Of a DNA stretch of 64,000 bases, positions 1 to 9,115 are shown one piece after another. The DNA lies in NCBI RefSeq assembly GCF_900182645.1, contig NZ_FXTA01000003.1:620001-684000 (forward strand), in the 5' to 3' direction. Within the stretch, counting starts at the first letter, position 1, and every line of letters starts with the position of its first letter. A program made the translations under genes and the position numbers. This stretch comes from Flavobacterium resistens (GTDB taxonomy: Bacteria; Bacteroidota; Bacteroidia; Flavobacteriales; Flavobacteriaceae). The notes beneath the pieces are model-generated. The model worked only from the letters and a program-made list of their open reading frames with translations, did not search any database and was not told the origin of the DNA.

Positions 1-1
1 A

Positions 2-322
2 AAATTCATTGACGAAGTTCAGAAACAACTTAAAATTGTGAACGAAATCGGACTCGAAAAACACAAATTAATTGCCGTTGCTGAAGCTGGTTATGAAGCA
101 ATTCCGGATCCAAAATGGTGGACAGGAACTCTAAACAAAGCGATTGGCGATTATAAAATAACCTATGTCTTATTGTGGAGAAACCACGGCTGGCAGGAAA
201 AAGAGCAAAAAATGCATTATTACGCGCCATTTCCTGGACAAGTCAGCGAAAAAGATTTTATAGATTTTTACAACCTCGACAAAACACTTTTTGAAAAAGA
301 TATTCAGAAAGTTTTAAAATAA
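2..322 (+). CDS. GH26 beta-mannanase, C-terminal part (5' end outside window)
   Basis: The reading frame is open from the window edge to the stop at 320-322, so only about the last 106 residues are visible; the GTG at 38 is internal and not a credible start. The segment VAEAGYE followed by PDPKWW and LLWRNHGW matches the end of the GH26 catalytic barrel: the Glu of AEAG is the position of the nucleophile in this family, and the Trp-rich strand lies beyond it. GH26 enzymes are retaining beta-1,4-mannanases or mannobiohydrolases. It stands 37 bases before the symporter and heads the GH26-symporter-GH130-epimerase order known from Bacteroides fragilis mannan metabolism, so release of mannobiose is the likely role (inference). 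Signal peptide and acid/base residue are not visible. Confidence 0.85.
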   Translation, partial: KFIDEVQKQLKIVNEIGLEKHKLIAVAEAGYEAIPDPKWWTGTLNKAIGDYKITYVLLWRNHGWQEKEQKMHYYAPFPGQVSEKDFIDFYNLDKTLFEKDIQKVLK

Positions 323-359
323 AAACCAAATCTAACTTACAACCTTTAAAAAGAATTCA

Positions 360-1751
360 ATGCACGACAAAATTAATTTAAAAGAAAAAATCGGTTACGG
401 TCTCGGAGACGCTGCATCATCCATGTTCTGGAAAATCTTCAGTATGTATCTTCTCTTTTTCTATACTGATGTTTTCGGAATAGCCCCTGCTGTCGTAGGA
501 ACCATGTTTCTAATCACCAGAATCTGGGATTCTTGTTTTGATCCAATTGTGGGAATCATTGCCGACAGAACAAAAACAAAATGGGGAAAATTCAGACCTT
601 ATTTATTATGGGTTGCCGTGCCTTTTGCTGTAATTGGAGTTCTAACTTTTTACACCCCCGATTTTGACGAGAAAGGAAAAATAATATATGCCTACGTGAC
701 CTATTCATTAATGATGATGATTTATTCGTTGATCAACGTTCCGTATGCTTCACTTCTGGGTGTAATGTCATCGGATCGAAAAGAAAGGAATACCTTGTCT
801 TCATACCGAATGGTTTTCGCATTTGCTGGAAGTTTTTTGGCACTTTGGCTAATCGAACCTTTAGTGAATTATTTCGGCGGAAGCCTTGATTCTAAAACTG
901 GCTGGCTGAAAACCATGATCGTTTTTGGCATTATTACAACACTATTTTTCTGGGCCTGTTTTTTCTTCACTAAAGAAAGAGTAAAACCTATTGAAAATGA
1001 AGAATCCAACTTAAAAGAAGATTTAAAAGATTTATTAAAAAATAAACCTTGGTGGATTTTACTTGGTGCCGGGATCGGAACTTTGATATTCAATTCAATT
1101 AGGGACGGTGCTGCTGTTTTTTACTTTAAATATTATGTCAGCAAGAATGTGAACTTCGATTTTTCCATCTTCGGACATGATTTTCATATGACACCAACTT
1201 CTATTTATTTCGTTTTAGGACAAGCGGCAAATATCATTGGCGTTATTTTGGCAACTCCAATTGCAAATAAAATTGGGAAGAAAAACACCTTTTTTGGCGC
1301 AATGGCCATAGCTTCAATTTTAAGCATCATTTTCTATTTCTTAGGAAAAGAAGATGTTTTCCTGATCATGACTTTCCAAATTTTAATCAGCATTTGTGCG
1401 GGCTGTATTTTCCCATTAATCTGGTCAATGTATGCTGACAGCGCTGATTATTCAGAATGGAAACAAGGACGCCGTGCAACCGGTTTGGTTTTCTCAGCTT
1501 CATCAATGTCACAAAAATTTGGTTGGACAATTGGTGGCGCGGGCGCGGGATGGCTTTTGGGTTATTATGGTTTTAAAGCCAATGTTGAACAAACAGCCAC
1601 CGCACAACACGGAATTCAATTAATGTTAAGCATACTTCCTGCAATCGCAGCAGCAATATCAGTCGCTTTTATTTTATTCTATCCTTTATCTGAAGAAAAA
1701 CTGCAAACGATCGAACAAGATTTAAACGAAAAAAGAGACCAAAAACTATAA
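360..1751 (+). CDS. GPH-family sugar:cation symporter (probable mannobiose importer)
   Basis: 463-residue inner-membrane protein with about 12 hydrophobic segments and the MelB-type signature near residues 40-85: a membrane Asp in RIWDSCFDP, then ADRTKTKWGKFRPYLLW. This identifies the glycoside-pentoside-hexuronide:cation symporter branch of the MFS. Members take up oligosaccharides with Na+ or H+. It sits between a GH26 gene and the GH130/epimerase pair with gaps of 37 and 29 bases, so one transcript is likely. The context points to uptake of beta-1,4-mannobiose or mannosylglucose (inference; substrate cannot be read from sequence). Length is normal and no defect is seen. Confidence 0.9.
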   Translation: MHDKINLKEKIGYGLGDAASSMFWKIFSMYLLFFYTDVFGIAPAVVGTMFLITRIWDSCFDPIVGIIADRTKTKWGKFRPYLLWVAVPFAVIGVLTFYTPDFDEKGKIIYAYVTYSLMMMIYSLINVPYASLLGVMSSDRKERNTLSSYRMVFAFAGSFLALWLIEPLVNYFGGSLDSKTGWLKTMIVFGIITTLFFWACFFFTKERVKPIENEESNLKEDLKDLLKNKPWWILLGAGIGTLIFNSIRDGAAVFYFKYYVSKNVNFDFSIFGHDFHMTPTSIYFVLGQAANIIGVILATPIANKIGKKNTFFGAMAIASILSIIFYFLGKEDVFLIMTFQILISICAGCIFPLIWSMYADSADYSEWKQGRRATGLVFSASSMSQKFGWTIGGAGAGWLLGYYGFKANVEQTATAQHGIQLMLSILPAIAAAISVAFILFYPLSEEKLQTIEQDLNEKRDQKL

Positions 1752-1780
1752 AAATAAATCAGATACCGAAATAAAAATAT

Positions 1781-2971
1781 ATGACAACAATAAAATCTTC
1801 AGCTGTTTTTCAGGACCGAAAAACAGCATTAGAAAAAGAACATAAAGCACTTGTGGAGCAAAAAAATGCTCCCGAAGAAAATGCTGGAAACGGAATTTAT
1901 CAGCGTTATAAAAATCCTGTTGTTACCGCAGCTCATGTGCCTTTGAATTGGCGTTTTGACTTAAACGAAAAAACAAATCCGTTTTTACAGGAAAGAATCG
2001 GAATGAATGCTGCGTTCAATGCTGGCGCAATGAAATGGAATGGAAAATATTTACTTGCCGTTCGTGTGGAAGGAATTGACAGAAAATCATTCTTTGCAAT
2101 TGCTGAAAGTCCAAATGGGATAGATAATTTCAAATTTTGGGAAAAACCATGCGTAATTCCGCAAACCGAAGAACCGGACACAAACGTTTATGACATGCGT
2201 TTGATCAACCACGAAGACGGCTGGGTTTACGGTATTTTTTGTACCGAAAGAAAAGATCCAAAAGCACCAAAAGGCGATACAAGTTCGGCTGTAGCCAATG
2301 CAGGAATTGTGCGCTCTAAAGATTTAGTAAATTGGGAAAGACTTCCGGATTTAATTTCGAACACAGGACAACAGCGAAATGTCGTTTTGCATCCAGAATT
2401 TGTTAACGGAAAATATGCTTTATATACACGTCCGCAAGATGGTTTTATTGACGTTGGTGCAGGAGGCGGAATTGGTTTAGGATATGTAGAAGACATGAAA
2501 AACCCGATTGTAAAAGAGGAAAAAATCATCTTCGGAAAACAATATCATACAATTTATGAGCTAAAAAATGGTCTTGGCCCTGCTCCAATTAAAACAGAAA
2601 AAGGCTGGTTGCATTTGGCACATGGCGTTCGTAATACCGCCGCCGGTTTACGTTACACATTGTATATGTTCATGACTGATCTGAATGATATTTCAAAAGT
2701 CACTCACGTTCCTGCTGGACATTTCATGGGACCAGAAGGGATTGAAAGAGTCGGCGATGTATCAAATGTATTATTTTCAAACGGATGGATTGAAGATGCT
2801 GACGGAACGGTTTATGTTTATTACGCATCATCAGATACGAGAATGCACGTTGCAGTTTCATCTGTAGCAAAACTTGTTGATTATGTAACTAATACACCAG
2901 CTGATACTTTCATTTCTGCAGGTTCTGTAGAAACAATAATCAGCCAAATTGAAAAAAATAACGCAATATAA
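1781..2971 (+). CDS. GH130 4-O-beta-D-mannosyl-D-glucose phosphorylase
   Basis: 396-residue protein without signal peptide, hence cytoplasmic. The GH130 motif NVYDMRLINHEDGW is present, with Asp138 in the position of the proton donor. This DMRL...HEDG form is typical of subfamily GH130_1, the mannosylglucose phosphorylases (EC 2.4.1.281), which convert Man-beta-1,4-Glc plus phosphate to mannose-1-phosphate and glucose. The following gene is the epimerase that makes the substrate from mannobiose, 6 bases downstream, which supports the call strongly. Other GH130 subfamilies act on mannobiose or mannosyl-GlcNAc; the motif and the epimerase neighbour argue against them. Confidence 0.93.
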   Translation: MTTIKSSAVFQDRKTALEKEHKALVEQKNAPEENAGNGIYQRYKNPVVTAAHVPLNWRFDLNEKTNPFLQERIGMNAAFNAGAMKWNGKYLLAVRVEGIDRKSFFAIAESPNGIDNFKFWEKPCVIPQTEEPDTNVYDMRLINHEDGWVYGIFCTERKDPKAPKGDTSSAVANAGIVRSKDLVNWERLPDLISNTGQQRNVVLHPEFVNGKYALYTRPQDGFIDVGAGGGIGLGYVEDMKNPIVKEEKIIFGKQYHTIYELKNGLGPAPIKTEKGWLHLAHGVRNTAAGLRYTLYMFMTDLNDISKVTHVPAGHFMGPEGIERVGDVSNVLFSNGWIEDADGTVYVYYASSDTRMHVAVSSVAKLVDYVTNTPADTFISAGSVETIISQIEKNNAI

Positions 2972-2977
2972 TTCATC

Positions 2978-4168
2978 GTGTCAGCAAAACTAAAACAGTT
3001 TAAATCTGAATTAACTGCAGAACTGGATTCCATTTTAAAATATTGGTCAAAACATACTATTGACAATCAAAACGGTGGTTTTATTGGTCAGATTGATTTT
3101 GAAGAACACATTATCGCCAATACCGAAAAAGGTGCTGTATTAAACGCCCGAATATTATGGTCGTTTTCGGCAAGTTATCAAGTTACTCAAAAAGAAGAGC
3201 ATAAACAATTGGCCAAAAGAGCATTTGAGTTTCTTTCAAAATATTTTTATGATTCAGAATTTGGCGGATTATTTTGGAGTATAAATGTGGACAAAACTCC
3301 AAAAGACACTAAAAATCAGATTTACGCTCTGGCTTTTGCGATTTATGGATTATCTGAATATTATGCTATTTCTAAAGAGGAAAAAGCTTTAGAAATAGCC
3401 ATCAATTTATATTTAAAAATTCAGGAACACAGTTTTGATCCTGAAAACAAAGGTTATTTTGAAGCGTTAACCCGCGATTGGCAACCTATTGACGATTTGC
3501 GTTTGAGCGACAAAGATGCCAACGAAAAAAAGACCATGAACACACATTTGCATATTGTCGAAGCTTATGCAAATTTATTTAAAGTCTGGAAAGACAAAGC
3601 ACTTCAAAATGATATTATTGGATTGCTTGAAACCATTCACAGGTATTTTATTAATACTGAAACTGGCCATTTACGTTTATTTTTTGACGAAAACTGGATC
3701 GAAAAACCAGATGTGATTTCATACGGTCATGATATCGAAGCAGCTTGGCTTTTATTACAATGTGCTGAAATTTCTGAAGATAGAAGTTTGATTTCGCGTT
3801 ATCAAAAACACGCTGTTTTAATGGCCGAAGTTACCAAAGAAGGTCTTGATACTGATGGTGGCTTATGGTACGAACTCGATCCAAAAAACAACGAATTGAT
3901 TGCCGAAAAACATTGGTGGGTTCAAGCTGAAGCTTTAATTGGTTTTTATAATGCATACGAATTAACAAATGACGAAACCTATTTAGAAATTGCTTTAAAG
4001 AACTGGGATTTCATTAAAAAATACATTCTCGATACGCAAAACGGAGAATGGTTCTGGGGCGTTTACCGCGATTATACTTTAATAGAAAAAGACAAAGCCG
4101 GTTTCTGGAAATGTCCGTATCACAACAGCAGAGCTTGTTTAGAACTTATTCAGAGAATACCGGATTAG
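2978..4168 (+). CDS. AGE-family cellobiose 2-epimerase (mannobiose 2-epimerase)
   Basis: 396-residue cytoplasmic protein of the N-acylglucosamine/cellobiose 2-epimerase superfamily, an (alpha/alpha)6 barrel. The family His residues are visible: THLH (His190, His192), YGHDIEAAW (His251), KHWWVQAE (His312) and PYHNSRA (His382). The start is a GTG at 2978, 6 bases after the GH130 stop; no ATG fits better. In this context it should convert beta-1,4-mannobiose to mannosyl-glucose (EC 5.1.3.11) for GH130. Known relatives also act on cellobiose and lactose. GlcNAc 2-epimerase is the main alternative, but the neighbours make it unlikely. Confidence 0.92.
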   Translation: MSAKLKQFKSELTAELDSILKYWSKHTIDNQNGGFIGQIDFEEHIIANTEKGAVLNARILWSFSASYQVTQKEEHKQLAKRAFEFLSKYFYDSEFGGLFWSINVDKTPKDTKNQIYALAFAIYGLSEYYAISKEEKALEIAINLYLKIQEHSFDPENKGYFEALTRDWQPIDDLRLSDKDANEKKTMNTHLHIVEAYANLFKVWKDKALQNDIIGLLETIHRYFINTETGHLRLFFDENWIEKPDVISYGHDIEAAWLLLQCAEISEDRSLISRYQKHAVLMAEVTKEGLDTDGGLWYELDPKNNELIAEKHWWVQAEALIGFYNAYELTNDETYLEIALKNWDFIKKYILDTQNGEWFWGVYRDYTLIEKDKAGFWKCPYHNSRACLELIQRIPD

Positions 4169-4209
4169 AAAACATATCTAAAGCATTTAATTGAATTAAA
4201 ATCTTGATT

Positions 4210-4767
4210 ATGAAAACATTCTTCTTTTTTTGTTCGTTATTTCTAATTACAATAACAAATGCGCAAACCAACTTAGTAAAAAACGGCGGATTTGAAACCG
4301 ATCTTCTTAATTGGAGAGGTGAAGAAAATGCTGCACTTTCTCCACTTGAAAAAAAATCAGGAAAAAACAGTGTTGCAATTAATCAATTTGTTGGTGCCGA
4401 GTGGAAAGCTTTGGATCAAATTATTACGTTGCCTAAAAACAGTTATGCTTTAGAAGTCAGCGCCTGGATAAAATCTGATGCTATTGAAACTCAAAAAGAA
4501 GATTATAAATGTGGTGCAATAATTGTCGAATTTACAAACTCAGGAGACAAACAAATTAGCACTGAAAGAATTGGTCAAGCTATAGGTTCAACAAATTGGA
4601 CATATTTTAAAAAAACAGTAAAAATTCCCGCAGAAGCCAAGAAAATAAGAATCATGCTGGCATTAGCTCAAACAAATGGTACAGTCTTTTTTGATGATGT
4701 AAAAGCCATTTCACTTTCAGAAGAAGAATATCTTAAATTAAATCCGATTGCTAATCCTGAAAAATAA
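4210..4767 (+). CDS. secreted carbohydrate-binding-module protein
   Basis: About 185 residues. I chose ATG 4210; a TTG two codons upstream only adds residues before the signal peptide. The N-terminus MKTFFFFCSLFLITITNAQ is a Sec signal peptide. The rest has the pattern of a family 4/9-like galactose-binding beta-sandwich: LVKNGGFETDLLNWRG at the mature start, YALEVSAWIKS in the middle and TVFFDDVKA at the end. There is no catalytic domain. It ends 2 bases before the GH26 lipoprotein gene, so the two are co-translated. It probably binds mannan at the cell surface (inference). The first T9SS-substrate genes of the window lie elsewhere; no sorting domain is present here. Confidence 0.75.
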   Translation: MKTFFFFCSLFLITITNAQTNLVKNGGFETDLLNWRGEENAALSPLEKKSGKNSVAINQFVGAEWKALDQIITLPKNSYALEVSAWIKSDAIETQKEDYKCGAIIVEFTNSGDKQISTERIGQAIGSTNWTYFKKTVKIPAEAKKIRIMLALAQTNGTVFFDDVKAISLSEEEYLKLNPIANPEK

Positions 4768-4769
4768 AA

Positions 4770-6005
4770 ATGAAAAATAATATTTTAAAAATAACTTTTA
4801 TAACTGCGCTGATTCTATCATTTACAAGCTGTTCCAGCAATGATGATTCAGATTCGCCGGTTGTAATTGATCCGCCAGTTGTGGTTGATACTGATCCGTT
4901 GACGACTACAAATGCAGCGACTTATTTAGTTGATGCCAATGCGACAAAAGAAACTGTTGCTTTGTTTTATAATTTGAAAAAATTAGCCAAAACGAAAACA
5001 GCAATTGGTCAGCAAGATGCTTTTAATAGTTTTTATCTAGATGCGGGAGGCGATTCTGATATTAAAAAAAACACAGGTTTTGACCCAGCTATTTTAGGTT
5101 CAGATTTTATGTTTATTACCGACAAAAATAATGACGGCACAGCAAGTAATTGGTTTTATCAGCAAGAACAAAAAATTGCTTCTGATGCAAAAGCCGCTTA
5201 CGCGAAAGGTGCAATAAATACTTTTTGCTGGCATTTGAGGGAACCAAATAAAGAGGAATCTTTTTATGCTGCCGATATGACATCGGAACAAAAAACTACA
5301 GCTTTCAGAAGCATTTTACCGGGCGGAGTGAATAATGAATGGTACAAGAAAAAACTAGATAAAGTTGCCAGCGTTGTTTTGAATTTAAAAGGAACAAATG
5401 GCGAATTGATTCCGATAATTTTCAGGCCTTTTCATGAATTTGATGGAAGCTGGTTTTGGTGGGGCGCGAGTTTTTCTACTTCTGACGAATACAAAAAAGC
5501 GTATCAATTTACAGTTGACTATTTGAAGAATACTAAAGGCGTTCATAATATTTTATATGCTTTTTCTCCTGATAATTCATACACAACACAAGCCGATTAT
5601 TTCAGCAGATATCCGGGTGATAATTATGTGGATATTCTTGGAATGGATAATTATGGTGATTTCAATAATCAAGGACAAACTGGAGCTGACAGAGCAAACA
5701 GTAAACTAAAAATCCTTTCTGATTATGCTAAAACCAAAGTAAAAATTGCCGCTTTAACAGAAACTGGTTTTCGCGTAACAAGCTCAACGCCTGCAATTAC
5801 CGATTGGTTTTCGACTTTACTTTATAGTTCTCTAACTAAAAATGACATCCAAATAAGTTATGTAATGTTTTGGAACAACAATAAAGATGGATATTATGTT
5901 CCGAATGGCTCAGTTTCGAATACGAATGATTTTAAAACATTTGCAACAAAATCAAAATCGGCATTAGTGAATTCTTTGCCGAAGATGTATGAATTGCCGA
6001 AATAG
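4770..6005 (+). CDS. GH26 endo-beta-1,4-mannanase, lipoprotein
   Basis: 411 residues. The N-terminus ends in the lipobox SFTSCSS, followed by an Asp-rich and Pro/Val linker, so it is a lipoprotein, probably surface-exposed. The GH26 catalytic domain covers about residues 50-405: FRPFHEFDGSWFWWG carries the acid/base Glu223 (with His222), and AALTETGF carries nucleophile Glu331. Both catalytic Glu are present and length is normal for one domain. It is the second GH26 of the locus; together with the GH5 downstream it would shorten the mannan backbone outside the cell. It is followed by two intergenic repeats, at 6012-6042 and 6076-6157. Confidence 0.93.
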   Translation: MKNNILKITFITALILSFTSCSSNDDSDSPVVIDPPVVVDTDPLTTTNAATYLVDANATKETVALFYNLKKLAKTKTAIGQQDAFNSFYLDAGGDSDIKKNTGFDPAILGSDFMFITDKNNDGTASNWFYQQEQKIASDAKAAYAKGAINTFCWHLREPNKEESFYAADMTSEQKTTAFRSILPGGVNNEWYKKKLDKVASVVLNLKGTNGELIPIIFRPFHEFDGSWFWWGASFSTSDEYKKAYQFTVDYLKNTKGVHNILYAFSPDNSYTTQADYFSRYPGDNYVDILGMDNYGDFNNQGQTGADRANSKLKILSDYAKTKVKIAALTETGFRVTSSTPAITDWFSTLLYSSLTKNDIQISYVMFWNNNKDGYYVPNGSVSNTNDFKTFATKSKSALVNSLPKMYELPK

Positions 6006-6011
6006 TTTTTT

Positions 6012-6042
6012 GTTTCAGGTTTCAAGTTTCAAGTTTCAAGTT
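6012..6042 (+). repeat. heptamer repeat (GTTTCAA family), copy 1
   Basis: Just after the GH26 stop the unit GTTTCAA/GTTTCAG is repeated about four times with a 7-base period. The same family occurs at 53865-53936 as an inverted pair and, in the opposite orientation, inside the radical SAM gene at 25775-25804. Confidence 0.85.
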
Positions 6043-6075
6043 GTAACAACAAAATGTCTAGAATAACGGATTGTT

Positions 6076-6157
6076 TTAGCCCTGATAGAAGTGGAAATCC
6101 TTTTATTTTTTTCTTTAAAAAATAAAAGATTGAAACAGATAGCAGGATTAGCTCCTA
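6076..6157 (+). repeat. interspersed hairpin repeat (AGCCCTGAT family), copy 1
   Basis: The stretch has TAGCCCTGAT, then ATCCTTTT, a T-rich/A-rich hairpin (arm about 6097-6111 against AAAAAATAAAAGAT at 6117-6130), then AGCAGG and AGCTCC. The same order of blocks appears reverse-complemented at 42039-42112. It lies just upstream of the GH5 start and would be in the 5' leader of that gene if transcription runs through. Confidence 0.7.
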
Positions 6158-6168
6158 AAAAATATCAT

Positions 6169-7455
6169 ATGAAAAACAGATTTTTAAAAACACTTTCTTT
6201 TGCAATAATATTCTCTGCAATCGTTTGTCAGGCGCAGGAAAGAATTACAGTAAAAGGAACGCAATTTTATAAAGGTGACAAACCCTATTCTTACATTGGA
6301 ACCAATTATTGGTACGGAAGTTTATTGGCTTCTAAAAAAGTTGGAGATAGAAAAAGATTACTTCGCGAATTGGATTTAATGCAGAAAAACGGCATTGATA
6401 ATCTTAGAATTTTAGTTGGTGGCGATGGCGGAAAATATGATTTTACCGTTCGCCCGGCTTTGCAATACGAACAAGGAAAATATGACGAAGATTTACTTGA
6501 CGGACTAGATTTTCTTATAAATGAAATGCGTAAACGTAAAATGTATGCCGTTTTGTACCTAACAAACAACTGGGAATGGTCTGGCGGAATGTCGCAATAT
6601 TTGGAGTGGAACGGCAAAGGTCCAGTTCCGGTTCCGGGAATTGTACCAAATACGTGGCCTCAGTTTATGGCTTATACTGAGCAATTTCACAGTTGTGAAC
6701 CTTGTATGCAAGCTTTAGAAAATCATGTGAAGTTTATTATGGGAAGAACAAATTCGTACTCTCATAAAAAATATACTGAAGATAATACAATTATGGCGTG
6801 GCAGGTTGGGAATGAACCGAGGACTTTTACACCAGAAAACGAGACGAAATTTACGGTTTGGTTAAACAACATTGTCAATTTAATGGACAGTTTAGACAAA
6901 AATCATTTAATTTCAACAGGTTCTGAAGGATTGAACAGTTCTAATGATGATATAGGAATTTTTGAGCGAACTCATCAAAATCCGAATATTGATTATTTGA
7001 CTATGCACATTTGGCCGAAAAACTGGGGTTGGTTTAAAGCTGATAATGCTGAGAAAACTCTACCAACAACACTTGAAAATGCTGGAAAATATATTGACAA
7101 ACATGTTACTGTCGCAAATAATTTAAAGCGCCCAATTATTATTGAAGAATTTGGTTTAGGAAGAGAAAACGAAAGTTTGTTACCAACAGCATCGATTACA
7201 AACAGAGATATTTTTTACAATTATATTTTTGGCCGAGTTGCTGAAAGCGTTAAAAACAGCGGCGCTTTGCAAGGAGCAAATTTCTGGGGATTTGGTGGCG
7301 AAGGAAAAGCGGTTAACGAATCTGGAAAATGGAGTCCCGGAGATCCTTTAACAACTGATCCGCCGCAGGAACCACAAGGTTTGAATTCGGTTTTTTCTTC
7401 AGATAAATCGACTTTGGAAATTGTGAAAAAGTATAATTCGAAATTCAAAAAATAA
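6169..7455 (+). CDS. GH5 beta-mannanase (GH5_7-like), secreted
   Basis: I place the start at ATG 6169, giving 428 residues beginning MKNRFLKTLSFAIIFSAIV with signal-peptide character; a GTG at 6091 would put a repeat-derived stretch before it. The cleavage region reads VCQAQ, so a signal peptidase I site is likely, though a lipidated Cys is not excluded. GH5 features: VGNEPRTF with acid/base Glu216 and IIIEEFGL with nucleophile Glu327, plus HIWPKNWGW between them. The order and wording fit subfamily 7 mannanases. Its stop overlaps the GH28 start by one base (TAATG), showing translational coupling. Role: cutting the mannan backbone in periplasm or outside. Confidence 0.9.
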   Translation: MKNRFLKTLSFAIIFSAIVCQAQERITVKGTQFYKGDKPYSYIGTNYWYGSLLASKKVGDRKRLLRELDLMQKNGIDNLRILVGGDGGKYDFTVRPALQYEQGKYDEDLLDGLDFLINEMRKRKMYAVLYLTNNWEWSGGMSQYLEWNGKGPVPVPGIVPNTWPQFMAYTEQFHSCEPCMQALENHVKFIMGRTNSYSHKKYTEDNTIMAWQVGNEPRTFTPENETKFTVWLNNIVNLMDSLDKNHLISTGSEGLNSSNDDIGIFERTHQNPNIDYLTMHIWPKNWGWFKADNAEKTLPTTLENAGKYIDKHVTVANNLKRPIIIEEFGLGRENESLLPTASITNRDIFYNYIFGRVAESVKNSGALQGANFWGFGGEGKAVNESGKWSPGDPLTTDPPQEPQGLNSVFSSDKSTLEIVKKYNSKFKK

Positions 7456-9014
7456 TGAAAACCATCTTTGCATTGATTATTTTATTTTTTTGTTTTTCTG
7501 CGAATGCTGAAACATTTGACATTACAAAATATGGAGCTATCGGAGATGGTAAAACCATAAATACGAAAGCAATTCAAAACACAATCGATACTTGTTTTAA
7601 AAACGGCGGCGGAATAGTTTTGGTTCCTACCGGAGTCTTTATGACAGGAACTTTGAATTTAAAAAGCAATGTAAATCTGCATCTTGAAAATGGTGCAATT
7701 TTGAAAGGAAGCGCTGATTTAAATGACTACACACCTGTAAATGGTGTCCATTATGGAATGTTTTTTACTGAAAACTCAGAAAACATTACGATCTCCGGAA
7801 GCGGAAATATTGATGCAAATGGAGCAGTTTTTTTTGATGCTACTAAAGCTAAAAAAATTGAATGGGGCGGAACTTCAGGAACTCGTCAAAAAGAAAATTT
7901 CAGAAAAGTAATTGATGGCGGAATTGGCGACGGACCAATTGTTCCAAAAGAAAGACCGTATCAAACATTGATTTTTAGCAAATGCAAAAGAATTACAATA
8001 AAAGATGTTTTTATTTCGAATTCTACTTTTTGGACTATTTTAATGGCAGATTGCGATAGTGTTTTAATTGACGGAATTCGACTTTGGACAAATATGTTGA
8101 CACCAAATGCAGACGGAATTGATATTACCTCTGGAAATAATATAACAATCAGTAATTGTGATATTCGCACGGGTGACGATGCCATTATTGTTGTGGGTTA
8201 TGCCTCGCATTTTGAAGTTCCTGGATTCAAAAATTTACGACATTCTTCAGAAAATATCAATATTGTAAACTGCAATCTTCAATCGGCTTCGAGCGCGATC
8301 CGAATTGGATATTTTGATCATAATTCGGTTCGAAATATCAATATATCGAATTGTAATATTACGAATTCGACACGCGGAATTGGAATCTTTTTGAGAGATC
8401 AAGGTTCTCTTGAAAATATAAATGTATCGAACGTAAACATCGAAACGAAACTCAGAACCGGGGATTGGTGGGGAAATGGAGAACCAATTCATATTTCGGC
8501 TGTTCGTGGAAAAGTGAAAGTTGCCGGAACAGAAACCGAAAAATTAGGGATTATCAAAAACGTAACTTTCAGCAATATAAACTGCAAAGCTGAAAACGGA
8601 ATTTTAGTTTATGGTTCTGAAGAAAGCGTTTTGCAGAACATCAATTTCAAAAATGTAACTTTCGATTTTATCGACAGCAAATTAAACGACGTTGCTGGTG
8701 GAAATATTGATCTTCGCGGTTGTCTGGATGAAAAACAACAGCTTTTCCAGCGTGATATTCCCGGAATTTATGGTCAATACGTTGACGGATTAACGATTGA
8801 AGATTTTAAATTGACATGGACAAAAACCAGAATGCCGTATTTTACAAACGGAATCGAAATCAATAATTTTAATAATTTACGAATTATAAATTTTACAGGA
8901 ACTGGATCGCCAATTAATAAAAATGCAGTTCCTGTTTTATTGGAAAATGGTACAAAAGCAACTTTAAACGTTGATAAAAAATTAGTTACTAAATTGGTTA
9001 ACGTTAAAAATTAA
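7455..9014 (+). CDS. GH28-like right-handed beta-helix glycosidase, secreted
   Basis: 519 residues with a signal peptide (cut after about residue 18, SANA). It opens with the pectate-lyase-3 block FDITKYGAIGDGKTINTKAIQ and continues as a beta-helix with many NINISN-type turns. GH28 motifs NADGID (Asp220) and TGDDAI (Asp241, Asp242) are present. The usual GHG motif of polygalacturonases is absent: the corresponding turn reads SASSAIRIG. This departs from classic pectin enzymes, so the substrate is open. Its start overlaps the GH5 stop, so it belongs to the mannan operon. GH28 members also act on other uronides or rhamnosides; a role in side-chain removal is only a guess. Confidence 0.8.
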   Translation: MKTIFALIILFFCFSANAETFDITKYGAIGDGKTINTKAIQNTIDTCFKNGGGIVLVPTGVFMTGTLNLKSNVNLHLENGAILKGSADLNDYTPVNGVHYGMFFTENSENITISGSGNIDANGAVFFDATKAKKIEWGGTSGTRQKENFRKVIDGGIGDGPIVPKERPYQTLIFSKCKRITIKDVFISNSTFWTILMADCDSVLIDGIRLWTNMLTPNADGIDITSGNNITISNCDIRTGDDAIIVVGYASHFEVPGFKNLRHSSENINIVNCNLQSASSAIRIGYFDHNSVRNINISNCNITNSTRGIGIFLRDQGSLENINVSNVNIETKLRTGDWWGNGEPIHISAVRGKVKVAGTETEKLGIIKNVTFSNINCKAENGILVYGSEESVLQNINFKNVTFDFIDSKLNDVAGGNIDLRGCLDEKQQLFQRDIPGIYGQYVDGLTIEDFKLTWTKTRMPYFTNGIEINNFNNLRIINFTGTGSPINKNAVPVLLENGTKATLNVDKKLVTKLVNVKN

Positions 9015-9015
9015 T

Positions 9016-9090
9016 CTCGTAAAGTCGCGGAGTCGCAAAGTTTTTTTCTAAGAAAGACTTTTGAGAAATTTGACTTTGCGACTTTGCGAG
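9016..9090. repeat. inverted intergenic repeat (AAAGTCGC family)
   Basis: CTCGTAAAGTCGCGGAGTCGC at 9016 onward is answered by GACTTTGCGACTTTGCGAG at 9072-9090, giving a long imperfect hairpin. Within each arm the core AAAGTCGC/GAGTCGC repeats with an 8-9-base period. It fills most of the 101-base gap between the GH28 and GH97 genes and may affect the transcript there. It is not followed by a T-run like a plain terminator. Confidence 0.75.
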
Positions 9091-9115
9091 CAAATTTCAA
9101 CCCAAACAATAAAAA

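Noticed and set aside
6091..6168. GTG 6091 as GH5 start
   Set aside because: The added residues come from a dispersed hairpin repeat and precede a normal signal peptide at ATG 6169.
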